DNA from: Rosa chinensis
Lineage: Eukaryota > Streptophyta > Magnoliopsida > Rosales > Rosaceae
NCBI RefSeq assembly: GCF_002994745.2
Contig: NC_037092.1
Location: 2,966,501-3,030,500 of the forward strand
Direction: 5' to 3'
Length of the DNA: 64,000 nucleotides
Each line of letters opens with the position of its first letter. Within the stretch, counting starts at the first letter, position 1. A program made the translations under genes and the position numbers. Of this stretch, positions 32,776-44,800 are shown one piece after another. The notes below the pieces were generated by a model, which worked only from the letters and a program-made list of their open reading frames with translations, had not been told where the DNA came from and ran no database searches.

Positions 32776-34215
32776 AACTTGTCCATGAATGGCTTCGCAA
32801 ATCTGAGAGCTCTTTTATTTCTTTTATGATTAGAAAACCATGAATGGCTAAATTTAAGTAGTTGCACTCCTGTTTTTTTTCTTTGGTAATTTATGTGATT
32901 TGGTGCTACAGTTTGAAACGTATTTTCTTTTGTATAGATGGATTTCATGTGTATACAAAAAGTTTTTTATTTCGATAATGAATATCTCTCTCAAAGTGCA
33001 AAACACACACACACACACCATGTAGGATTTGTTACATATCTCATACTGCTTGCTATAGATATCAATATGATGTGATCGATATACTTCTTTGGAGATCAAG
33101 TACCCGAAGAGAAATCAATTAAAGGGAACACTGAAGTAGAATCAAGCTCTCAAGAGTTGATCGTAAAAGTCGAGTGTAATTTTTGGAAGTTGTTAGTATT
33201 ATTTCACGTGATGCACAAGGTTTTGGTGGCCAGCTAACCTCTAAAATTTCACCTAACTTCATCAGCTCAGGCAGTCAGGTGTAAGCAAGGTGGAGGGCAT
33301 AGACAAGGGACCCAGTATGATATGAAGAAGCACTGGAGAAGTACGTGTTCCATATATCGTGCTCTCTTCTCATAACCTCATTTTCCTCATTAGATATTTT
33401 CATTGACTTGCACCAAATAATAATTCCTCACGATTTTGATCGGTTTAATCATCTCCTAATCATCATACAAATCGACATACATGGTATTTGTGAGAAAATA
33501 ATACATAAACAAATAGTTAGTATATTAAAATAATGTAATTTTTTTCACTCTTTTTCTGTTCGAAATGCTTCACTTGTTGATCGTTACTTCGTTCAAGTTT
33601 TTGTTTATAATAAAGTACTCTGCAATAATACAACATGCCAATCTCATCGAAGAAAATCTTTCTCTAAAGCTAAAATCCAGTGGTAACCACTATATAAATG
33701 GAAAAGAAACGTATATACTAATTAATTCAAGTCATGTTGAGCTAACATTTTCAGTCCACTAGAAGAAACAAAATTTAGACTTCATTTGACCAAAATTGAA
33801 AAAAGAAACAGTATAAGAGTTGAAAACTTATAGCTATATCCATTATTTTTCAATCAAATGATTGTCAATTAGCCGTTCAAAACTTCAAAGAAAACATATA
33901 AGAGTTGAAATTTCAACTTCAACGACAAAAAGAACTCCAATCTTTGTAAGTACTCAAGGAGTTTGTTTGTAATTGAAATTCTTAATCTCAATTTTCCTGT
34001 TTTGATTGCGTTGGAGGGGAACTGAAATTATGTCCTAATTTAGTCTTAACTCAATTTCCAATCCCCTTCATCGCTTAAACCCAGTTTGAGGTAACTTAAC
34101 TTAATATCTTAAACTATAAACAGCTTCAGTTTTTAGCTTATGCAAGCTGTCTTTTATCAATTTCTATAAGCAGCAACTTAATTGTGTAACTTTTGAAATA
34201 AATTGTTTTTATAAT
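32776..34215. other. Intergenic AT-rich DNA
   Basis: No recognisable gene. A short (CA)n tract lies at about 33001-33018. Several open frames of 60-80 codons are low-complexity and unconvincing. Confidence 0.5.
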
Positions 34216-34640
34216 TAGACCTTGTGGTTTGGAATGATGCTCAAAATTAACTTTGTGGGTTAAAAATATTTAATTTCAATCCTGTGGTTTACCAAACTTA
34301 TTAATATTGGTCTAAATGCTACTTTTTGACAAAAACCCCTTATGTGCAAGGATAAATTTGTCATTTCAATTTTAAATAGTAAAAAATACCATTTGAAAAA
34401 TAAAACTAAAATTTTATTTTTAAATTCTAATTTCATTTTCTATAAAAATTTTAATTAATTTTTTTTCGTTTTATTTTGTTCTATTGAGATGACAAACTTA
34501 TCCTAACACATAATATGTACAAGTTTTTGTCAAAATTAGTTTTTGGACCAACTTTAATCAATTTCACAAACCACAAGGGTAAAATTAAATATTTTGAAAC
34601 CACAAAGTTAATATTTGAGGATACTCAATCACAGGGATAA
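34216..34640. mobile_element. MITE-like inverted repeat, about 425 bp
   Basis: Arms of roughly 170 bp mirror each other imperfectly. The left arm reads CTTGTGGTTTGGAAT...AACTTTGTGGGTTAAAAATATTTAATTT, and the right arm is the complement with AACTTTGTGGTTTCAAAATATTTAATTT. The centre is A/T-rich. No target duplication was identified. Confidence 0.7.
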
Positions 34641-35161
34641 AATTTATAACTTTTACCCTAAATTTTATCAAATACATTTTACTATGAAAACATAAATTAA
34701 GTAACTTTTGACGCACCGTAAGCTATGCCAAACTGAACCTTAGGTCAACCCTATGACCTTAAATTTCAGTTTCTCTTTGACAATATTTTCTAATAGAGTC
34801 AAACATAACAATTCTGTAAATTGTCAAATTCCAATGGTTGAAAGAAAGGGAGATACACAAGACAAATGGTGTATTTGCCTATCTGAGAGAGTTGGTGGTG
34901 CTTTCATCTTCACGTGCTCACCTTCTTCATACATAGTTTCAATTAGATGGAAGACGTGAGAACCAATAACCTTCGACAGTTCCTCTTCTATATAATCAGT
35001 GCTTAAACCCCTTCACTGAGACACCTACCATCCTCATATAGAAGTCCCTGCGTCTGCCTAGCTACCTATTCCAAATCCAGTCACTTCTCACAAAAGAAAC
35101 CAAACTTAGCTTCCATCAACTACTTAGACAAATTAAGCAAAGAAGGAGAAGAACTTAAGCC
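34641..35161 (+). promoter_or_regulatory. 5' flank of anthocyanidin reductase
   Basis: Upstream region of ANR. A TATA-like CTATATAATC lies at about 34988-34997, about 170 bp before the ATG. CACGTG is present near 34912. The open frame at 34753-34959 has no recognisable content. Confidence 0.4.
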
Positions 35162-37045
35162 ATGGCCACCCCCCAACCCATCGTCTCAAACAAGACTGCT
35201 TGTGTGATCGGCGGCACCGGCTTCGTGGCGTCTCAGCTGATCAAGCTCTTGCTAGAGAAGGGCTATGTCGTCAAAACCACTGCTAGAGACCCTGGTCAGA
35301 CTTATATCCTCTACCTTCTTCTCCCTAATTTCTTCAAACCTATAATTTGGCTTACCCAGATTTTTTCTTAGCATTGGAAATGGAGAAGTAGTAATTAGTT
35401 TTGTGTAATATTTCTCATCATATGCTTTGGACCACTTGAGTACATGATAAGAATGTACAGTGATGTTGGAACCAAGAAACAAAAGAGAGCACATAAAATG
35501 TTATGGTCCTGAGCACTCGCTATGAACCTTCATTATGAGGAAGGCATTAGTGAAATACTTAATCTGGGAATTTACTGGGGTTAATCTCTCTGTTAAATTT
35601 TAGTATTGAGAGTAAGATTTCTGATTTTAGTGTGCATATTATGGTGGTGTGAACTGTCTTCTAATTTTGTACATTTTGGCATAGATAATCTGAAGAAGAT
35701 CTCCCACCTCACAGCACTACAAGAGTTGGGAAAGCTGACGATTTTTCGTGGTGATTTAACCGATGAAGGGAGCTTCGATGCTGCTATAGCAGGTTCTGAT
35801 CTTGTTTTCCATGTTGCCACACCAGTCGACTTTGGCTCACCGGACCCGGAGGTACATTTTCATAGGAATTGCTTTGCTAAAACTTGCCTTTGAAATATTT
35901 TTGCTGCAGCTTAAGAACAACGTACTTTTTTCCCTTTCCCATATACAGAATGACATGATCAAGCCAGGAGTCCAAGGAGTACTAAATGTTCTGAAATCAT
36001 GTGTGAAAGCAAAAACAGTTAAGCGAGTTGTTTTAACATCATCAGCAGCTGCAGTAACTGTCAATACTCTTAGTGGCACAGGCTTGATTGCGGACGAAAA
36101 TGATTGGTCTGATGTTGAGTTCTTGACCACTGCCAAGCCACCTACTTGGGTAAATCACCAAATTGTTTTAGTTTATAAGAGTAATTGTCTTGTGTAATTG
36201 ATGCTAGGCAATAGAGTACCCATATTGAGATAAATGAACCAGGTGACCAAACAGAAGCTTTTTCCCTCAAATTTGCAGGGGTATCCTGTTTCCAAGGTAC
36301 TAGCTGAGAAGACAGCTTGGAAATTTGCAGAAGAAAACAACATTGATCTCATCACTGTGATCCCTTCTCTCATGGCTGGTGCTTCTCTCACTTCAGACAT
36401 CCCCAGCAGTATAGGCCTCGCCACATCTTTAATTACAGGTACCAGACCAGAAGCTAGAATATGTTGTCCATTGCTTTAACTTGGCTGCAGAAGGCTTGTA
36501 GCTATAGCTAGAACAAAATGGTATTTGCACCGCTCCGTTTGACGGTCCATTTTGACTCTTACAGGAAATGAATTCCTTATAAATGGCTTGAAAGGCATGC
36601 AAATGCTATCAGGTTCCATATCCATTACACATGTGGAGGATGTCTGCCAAGCTCATATCTTTTTGGCAGAGAAAGAATCTGCTTCCGGTCGGTACATATG
36701 CTGTGCTGAAAATAGCAGTGTTCCCGAGGTTGCAAAGTTCCTCAGCAAAAGATATCCCGGCTACAAAGTCCCGACTGAGTAAGTCCTCTATTCAAAGGGA
36801 ATGGCCGTTTAACGCAAAGACTGAACTTGCAGGAAACTTGAACTGCACTTCATTTTGTTACTGCACCATTTCAGATAGTTATAATCCTTTTGCAATGTAG
36901 GTTTGGAGATTTTCCATCCAAGGCCAAGACCATACTCTCTTCAGAAAAGCTTAAGAAGGAGGGGTTCACTTTCAAGTATGGGATTGAAGACATTTATGAC
37001 CAAACTGTGGAGTACTTGAAAGTTAAGGGGGTGCTGCAGAGCTAG
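35162..37045 (+). CDS. ANR: Anthocyanidin reductase
   Basis: NAD(P)H-dependent reductase converting anthocyanidins (cyanidin, delphinidin) to 2,3-cis-flavan-3-ols such as epicatechin, the starter and extension units of proanthocyanidins; cytosolic. Six exons (35162-35294, 35685-35851, 35949-36149, 36279-36438, 36565-36778 and 36901-37045) have GT-AG borders and join to 339 residues, the family length. The Rossmann nucleotide site VIGGTGFVAS is at residues 15-24. The SDR-type Tyr169-x3-Lys173 is in GYPVSK, preceded by the serine-rich LTSSAAAV strand. GxxGxxA and the AARDP element after beta-2 fit the extended SDR (DFR/ANR) family rather than DFR itself, and SISITHVEDVCQAH is typical of ANR. 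The start MATPQP matches Rosaceae ANR as I recall it. No frame damage was seen. Confidence 0.95.
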
Positions 37046-37537
37046 AACTAGAGACTGGTGGTCTCAGTTCTTTAAATATGATCCTGTTTACATGGATCAT
37101 ATATGTATGCTTTTATCTAGCTATGCTCTTGCTTTTCTACTACTGCTACTAGTAGATAGGGCATCATAACATGCCGAGTACACTCCTACTAGATATAGCA
37201 TCATAACATGCCGAGTACTTCAGCATGGTGTATCTGAATTTTCCTAGTTGATAATAAAATGCAACATCAACAACAATCGAACAACATGTTACATGCTTAG
37301 ATTCTCTCTTTGCTCAGTACTAACAAGAAAAGCACAGGTTTTTGATTTTAACAACACAAAGTAGCTATATACTAAGAACAAAAGAAACTGATTGAATGGA
37401 ATCAAGTGAACCTCATAGTTCCAGTCTGAATGCTGCTCCCCTGAAATACTCAAAGGAGAGAAAGGGAAGTGAAATATAAAGGTTGATCTACAAGTTCGAT
37501 GCTCCGGTGTATGAGTTTGCTGTCTACTTATCTCTCC
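37046..37537. other. Convergent 3' intergenic region of ANR and the kinase gene
   Basis: Short spacer with AATAAAA at about 37253 (possible ANR poly(A) signal). GCATCATAACATGCCGAGTAC occurs twice, about 37162 and 37198, as a small local duplication. Confidence 0.6.
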
Positions 37538-39944
37538 TCAGCGTTCAATTAAAGCATCCTGCTTCTCTATAAGATCTATTTCAATGTAAGTTTCTTCAGC
37601 TGCTGTAGTTGGGGTTTGCTGGGGTTTCTTTGCGCTACGTCTCTTCATCAAAATGCTTGATAATGTCTGCACTATGTTCCTCATAGAAGGCCGTTTTCTG
37701 GAGACATCACTAACACATCTGTAAGCAAGATCAGCAACCTGAGCTAGTTCTTGTATATCAAATTCTCCATTAAGATGAATGTCCACAATCTCTTCCCACC
37801 CAAGTTTACCTGCCGCGTCCACTGTGGCCTACTCATCACCATGGAAAATCGTAGATCGTGAGTGTTCATGCTTTATCATTACTAATTGTAGACTTCGGAG
37901 CGAAAGGCATGCAACTCGGTGAAGGTCAATAATCAAAATAACAAGGTTCATTTCATGAAAGAAAGCAATGAAGGTCCGCAACTTACAAATTCCACATATT
38001 CCATGAGACCTTGCTGTGGATTCCTGCCTGTAATTAGTTCAAAGAGCAGTACACCAAAACTATAAACATCACATTTCTTGGTAAAGATTCTTGTAACCAC
38101 ATACTCAGGATCAACATATCCAAAAGTTCCCCTGATATCAGATGAACGTGATTTAATCTTGTCATGTCTTGAAAGCCCGAAATCAGCAACCTGATTGCAA
38201 TGACGATAGTTAAGCACTAGTAAATGATCGTCTGATGATGAATTTGAAGACACTACCAGAAACAGGAGAAGATGGTAGTACAGTCAGTAAGAAGAATTTT
38301 CAAAAACTAAAACTGTTACCATTCTTTTTCACTTTTTAGAAGAAATGGACAGGAAAACCATTCTACAGTCCACACTGTTAAACTCTTGAGTTTTGATGCA
38401 TGAGGGCATTAGAACTATATCACAAAAGCATTGAAGTAGATAAAACAATCAATTCAGCAAGAAATTGACTGAAGCTTCACTAGTATTCAACTCCACAAGT
38501 GTATCTTTCGTGTTTTAATACCACATATCTCTTATCCCGGTGTGATCGGACAATATTCAACAACACAAAAAAAAAAGGCACATACCTTAGCCTTCATTGA
38601 CTGGTCCAACAGTATGTTGGAAGACTTGATGTCGCGGTGGACAACAGGAGGAACAGCCTGTCATAAGAAGGGGAGTGAAGCTGAATAAGTAGGAAGTTCA
38701 ATATCAGGTATCTTAATTAACTTGGATACTAACACGAAAGTGTACCCCGTAATGTAGGTATTCCAATCCCCTTGCAACATCAAGAGCTATTGCAACCCTC
38801 AAATCCCAGCTCAATGGCACCTGATTATCATCTGCATTTCCAAGCAAATTAAGAAAAGTGCAGAATAAAAGGAGCATAAAATGATCAAAACCTCCAACTT
38901 CGAACTATAGGAAGAGAAATACAAAAGAAAAACCGGCAACTACATGTCTCCTTGTCATATAACATAATGGAAGCTAAGCTTCTTCAGTGAAGATCATAAA
39001 CTTTGTGAACTCTAGCTCATGCCGTGAGCTCTAACCTGCTCCGTGGTTAATGTGCACATCCCTTCGAACAATTTGGCAATCAATTCAACACACCAGGACA
39101 CATAAAGACCATAAACAGGCACACAATCACTCAATTAACTTCCAAGTTAACCACTCTGGTAATTTGTGTTCAACTAAGAGAGTAATGAAGATTTTTTACC
39201 ATGTAAATGAGAATCAAGACTGCCATTGCTCATGTAATTATAAAGAAGCATAAGCTGCTCCATTTCGGCAGCATATCCCATCAAGTTCACAAGGTTGTTG
39301 TGGTGTAATCTTGCAAGTAACAAAACCTGTTTAAAAAAAAAAAAAAGTACTCACTATTTCACTAACACACACTATAATAACCACATTTTACAACCCCGGT
39401 AAATCTATGATTATTACCTCAGCTAAAAACTCATGCTGGCCTTGCCTGGAATCCGCAGCAAGAACTTTAACAGCAAAAGTGTCGCCGGTGCTCATTTGGG
39501 CCTTGAAAACAGGTCCAAACGCCCCTTGCCCAATAGCCGTCGTGAAGTCACACGTCGCTTTCTTTATGTCTCTGCCAAAACCTCCCGCGATCACCAAACA
39601 TACCTATACGTATACGTAGAAAAATTACTATACATACGGTACACATACCCGTAATTATACTTGGGTATACCACAAGCGGAGACGACGGTCTTTTTCTTAA
39701 GGGCTTCGAGCCACATGGACATATTGCTCCACTCCGAACTTCGCGGTGAGTCTTGGCCGAGGTTGGAGTCCGACTCGGCGGCGCTGGCGGCTGTGATCCT
39801 CTGCGACGCTGACACACTCGTACCCGTACGGAGGTTTGCCCGGCATTTGAGGCAGACGAGAGCTCCAATCACTACGGACACTGCCAGTAAGAACCCAATA
39901 ACGGAGCCTATCAGCATTCCCCATGCAACTGCCAACCCTTCCAT
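37538..39944 (-). CDS. CRLK1: CRLK1-like receptor-type Ser/Thr kinase
   Basis: Membrane-anchored protein kinase resembling Arabidopsis CALCIUM/CALMODULIN-REGULATED RECEPTOR-LIKE KINASE 1, which acts in cold signalling through MEKK1. Seven minus-strand exons (39649-39944, 39418-39571, 39200-39326, 38746-38831, 38586-38657, 37987-38190 and 37538-37828) join in frame to 409 residues. A transmembrane helix spans about residues 8-31 with no ectodomain before it. A Ser-rich linker follows, then the kinase: glycine loop GQGAFGPV (113-120), Lys134 in [12 protein letters not shown] with catalytic Asp230, DFG at 248-250 and the [10 protein letters not shown] activation segment. All catalytic residues are present. 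The C-tail is shorter than in Arabidopsis. Calmodulin binding cannot be judged from sequence alone. Confidence 0.9.
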
Positions 39945-40568
39945 TACTTCCGACTAAGACGGCGGCGCGTGGTTTCTGCCACAGTCAACCAGACACGGGG
40001 AGGGAATAGTTGTCCTCCCCTTTGTTCCTTTTTAGTGGGAACCTTGAGTAAATTTCTTTTTGTCTTATGCAATAATTTTTCCCCCACAACGAGTAAATTA
40101 GGTATTCATCAATTATATGATTGTACATTCGTCCGCTTTGGTGGTGAGTTGATTTTGTACTCAATTGTGCTTGAATGTCTTTGAATTTAAATAAAAAGGT
40201 AAAAAATAATGAAATAATTGGAATGAATTTATTTGCCAGGATATCAGTATTAATTAAGCAAACAACCTTTAAGGTTAAATTTTCAAAATATCTTAAATTG
40301 CCCTTCTTTTATTAAATTTTAAAATCTGTAGTTTAATGTATATAGGCTATAATAGTAACTTGATAAGTATAAAAAATAGAAAATGAAAAAAAAAAAAAAC
40401 ACAACGTGAGAGGCTAGGAGCAGTTCTTTCCCAACTGCATTAGAACTGCAATTGCAGTTTGAAAAAAGTATTCTTATTTGAAAAAAAAAATCAAATTAAT
40501 ATTACATTGTTTTAGGGAATCAGAAATCGAGAGATAATCACTGTGTATTCTCATTGATAATAGGGGCC
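39945..40568. other. 5' flank of the kinase gene
   Basis: Presumed promoter of the minus-strand kinase gene. AT-rich with no recognised element apart from the A-rich run near 40388. Confidence 0.45.
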
Positions 40569-40735
40569 TCTTTAAAGGTTTCGAGAATGTATATATGATC
40601 CAATAGTATATCTCTCGATCTTACTATATATGATTTGACTTCACCTATTCCCCTTCTAAAACCTTAAAACTGTGAAGTAGCTATCTCAAAATCAGGAGAA
40701 GTCGGAATACGCAGGCTGCAACATACACAGCCAAC
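40569..40735. repeat. Terpene-synthase flanking scar
   Basis: 40569-40690 matches the 3' flank of terpene synthase 2 (about 53135-53240; shared GTGTATATATGATCCAATA-like and TTCCCCTTCTAAAACCTTAA). It runs straight into 40691-40735, which matches its 5' flank (about 50205-50262; shared AGCCAACGTCT and GCAGGCTGCA-like sequence). No terpene synthase exon lies between them. Confidence 0.75.
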
Positions 40736-40839
40736 GTCTGTTAAGATGGAATGGCAGCAATTGTTGATTTGTACCCTAGATGTTCCTCGTCTGATGCTAA
40801 GGAGTGGTAGTAAATCCTTGATTGTTTTCCATGTTAACC

Positions 40840-40940
40840 TGCATTCAAAGTCAACTGAGTTACCATGCTGTTCTGTTCTGTACGAACAAATTGGGTTGAT
40901 TAACATGCATACTCATGGATATTTAACTCAGACAAGCCTC
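40840..40940. repeat. Inverted copy of the Copia target region (empty site)
   Basis: The reverse complement matches 41838-41878 joined to 47644-47686, the two flanks of the Copia element. At the junction it shows a single CAACC (AATCAACCCAATTT) and no element. It is an unoccupied paralogous target. The rest of 40941-41873 is spacer with no gene, including a small repeat of TATAATACTAG near 41029 and 41088. Confidence 0.85.
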
Positions 40941-41878
40941 TACTCAAAGCTTCGTCTGCTAAACAAGAGTAAAAGGGAGAGAGGATCGCCTTCATGAACT
41001 CCTCTACCACATGAAAAGAAGTCCTCTATAATACTAGTGAAAACTTAACAAACTAACTACAATTTTAAACCCCACTTACCCATCCTATAATACTAGAGAA
41101 AACTTAATTAACCTATAAACATCTACGATATAAAATAATCAACATGCTACAGTTCACTGGCCGAGTAGTTTGGACTTCGCTGAAAGCATTTGTCACTTAA
41201 AGGTATTCATACTTCCAAAACTTTAAGAACACCAAGAGTCATTCATGACCCAAAGTTAGGTTTTATTTTGGGGTTAAGAGGAGGCTGGAATGTACAGGCT
41301 GTAAGTTACAGCCATTGACAAGGGCATACATGGCGTAAGCAGAGTCACACAATCAGTCAAAGTAGGAGCACATCTTATTGATCAACCCAGCATTTTTGTC
41401 TACTCTGCAGAAAGTGAAAGCTTTGTAGGAAGTACATAGAATTTATAGAGAAAAAGGGATTCTATTAATGAAAGTAAGGCTCAGAGTACATGAGAAAAGT
41501 GAGAAACAGTGATGTAGGTACTTATACTATGAGCTAGTTGTACAGATTAATGACACGTGGCAAACAAATGTAGTCCACTTATGTAACTAATCACACACAG
41601 AGCCTAATTAAGCAAAACTAATCATGTAGCTAATTTAACTAATTGTAAGAGCTGCAGCTGGTTGATAATGCTAACAGAAAGCACATTCAGAGTGAAGGAA
41701 AGTGGTCGGTCAAATATATATCGACGAGGTCTTCGTGTAGTTGAATTTGAAGTTTTTTTAGATCTGAGATATTGGCATGAACAAATTTCGACATTGGGTA
41801 CAAATGTTCCCCTGTAATCGCACCCATTCCTTGGGTTTGTCTGAGTTAAATGTCCATGAGTATGCATGGTAATCAACC

Positions 41879-44800
41879 TGTTGAAGGATATTGATATTTG
41901 TGTGCCTTATCAATCTAGGATTAGTTCTATGATTGTAATGGGAGAGAAGGTTCTAGAATTCCTAGTCCTATTCGAAATAGTTTTCCTTGTATCATTAGAA
42001 TATGTACTTTGTAATCCCTATATATAGGGCTCCTATTATTGATAATACATACAATTCTCTCTACAATCTCTCTTGCATCCTATTTCCTTAAACATGTTAT
42101 CAGCATGAGCTCTAACCCTGAAACCAGAAGCCAAATATAATCTGCAAAGCATCATGCTGCGCAACACAAAATCCTAGAGCCAAAAAACCCTAGGTACCCG
42201 TGCACCACCTCCATCGCCGCAAGTCCTCTTCCTCCTACGCACCCGTGTGCCACCATCTTCGAGTTCAAGATCAAGATTAATAAGAAGAACAAAAAAAAAA
42301 ATCCAAGTAAGTAGACTTCGGACTAAGAGAGTCCGTAAACATCGATTTATACAAACTAAGAGTGTCCGTAAGTATCAATTTTGACCATACAAACATCATT
42401 GTTTAGGTCTAATCCAAATTTCTTGGAAATCAATTTCTTGGTAGCATTAAGGCTTGGAAATCTTACTATTAGTTTTTGTGGAAGCATTAACTCCAAAACT
42501 AATCTGTTCTTGTTTCTCCTTTTCAGGATGTCAAACTTGAACGAACTCAATTTTACTCCATTAGATTCTACGGGCACGAGATATTTCATGTGGGCTCATA
42601 ATGTTGAGCTCCACCTAATTACCCTTGATTTATTGCCTACAATCCAAGAGCCCTGTTATGAAGGAACTGAGATAGATAATTCCAGGGCGCTTACCCTGAT
42701 GAAGCGCCACATAGAGATGGCACTCCAGTTTGAGGACATGAATGAGGATAGTGCAAGAAACTTTTGGGTAGCGCTTCGTGAACGTTTTTAGTAAACATTC
42801 ACCATCTTCCGAACTTATAAGCACGATGGAATAATCTATGCTTCTCTAAACTTTGAAATAGTTATGGAATATTGTTCGGAAGCTCTCCGCATCAGATCAT
42901 TGATGCATGCCTGTGGAAAAACTATCACAGAAGAACAATTGATTGAGAAAAACTCTAACTACCTTCCCTGTCACTGAATTAAGATTATCTGAATTCTATA
43001 GAATCTTAATCAAACGAAGGACGGATCACAAATCTCCATCAGCTAATTGGAGGTATGGCTTGTGTTGAAAGGCATAACCACGAATTTGTGAATAGAGAAT
43101 ATGGTGGGCCTCAAGATGGCTACCATGAGCACCATTCAATGGCATGACTCTTCGCCATGGATGATATGATCCATATGATCAACATGCTCAAGAAGGTAAT
43201 CGCCAAAGTCGGCGAATACATGACCAAAGGAGTCATGACTTTGAGGGTATAGGGGTTGGACACCATGGTGCCACTTTTTGCCATGGTAACACTATTCCAA
43301 CACCAATGATCCTAGGGACCATGTATACTGCGTCAATACGCCTCAATCAAGAGAGCATCCTCCACGCTATGTTTTATGGAGTATCTGATCAATGGTGATT
43401 AAGACATCGAGTTATGAAAGACTTTAAATCTAGCGATGAAGATAAAATGCAGTAGATTTTTCATATAGTCTTTTATTTTCCAAGAATTATGTAATGACAA
43501 TTATGCCTTAAATCAATAAATGACAATTGTCTTAACTCTTTCTCACTAGCTAGGCTCACCCAATTAAGTATGATGTCTAGTAAACTAGTTGAGATTAGTG
43601 GTACTTAAGTGAGCTTTGCTCCACTGACATCTCTTCTTACTTTCCTGATCATGTTTAATTGGAGTTACTGAAAGAATTGAGTAATTACAATCTGTCTAAA
43701 TTTGATTTTTACTTTGGATTAGATTTTGGTCCAGAAATTTTGATGTAATCATTGGCTATTATTATTAATAAAGTGTTGATTCTTTAATTCAAACTTTATC
43801 ATTCTAAAGATGTAAGAGCCAATGATTTTTATGTGGAGACACATAGTAAGAATGGACATAAGTTCCTTTGCATTACTTCTAATGGCTATAAACGAAAACG
43901 AGTATTAGAGAAGCTTATGTGTCGCTCTTGTTGGTTATATGTAACCACTATTCAAGTAAATAAGTCCAATGACATCATAAGAGATGATCTTTGGGACATC
44001 AACACATATAGGCTTTAGCATGACCGTTTGAAACACCCAGGTTATGATGATCCGTAATACTAAAGACTTCACACGGACATCCCTCCTTTAGAACTAAGAG
44101 AAGTAAGCATGAAAAGTCGATTCAAAGAGAGCATTGCACCGTCGCCGCGCCTTGGGGAGCCGCAGCCATGCACCCGGCCGCCCAATGCCAGCGCCGTGAT
44201 TCCCCCGCAGCAAAATCATGGCTTTGATGACATGTATGGAGACTTGGCTCCTCTCTCTACTTCTCAAAGTCAATTGTGACATTGTGGCTCAACCAAAACC
44301 TTCATTGGTTGATTATAAGGCCAATATTTCATTCTGTAAAGCCTGTTTTTTAGGATCGAGACCATCCTATGCAAAGAACACTAAAGAAATAATTCCATTC
44401 TTACATATAATCCAAGGGGATTCTGTGGATCGATTCAACCAACTTGCGGATTGCTTAGATGTTTTATGGTGTTGGTTGATGTGTGGACACGCTGGTAACG
44501 TGTCGCGCTATCGTCCACTCGTAATGCTACTTATGATAAACTCCTGGCCTGTATCATATGGCTATGGGCTCACTACCCGGATCATCCCATTCAGTCAATT
44601 CAACTTGATAATGCTAGAGAGTTTACATCAAAAATTTTCAATGACTATTGCATATAATTGGGAATTGATATTAGGCATCATATTCTCATGTACACACCCT
44701 AATGATCTCGCGGAAAAACCACCATTAAACGACTACGATGGTAGCCCGGACATTGGTAATACGCACCAATATTTTCGCTTGGGGTTATGCAATATCTCAT

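Noticed and set aside
41622..41876. 84-codon minus-strand frame before the Copia element
   Set aside because: It lies in the inverted repeat around the insertion target, with no recognisable protein content.
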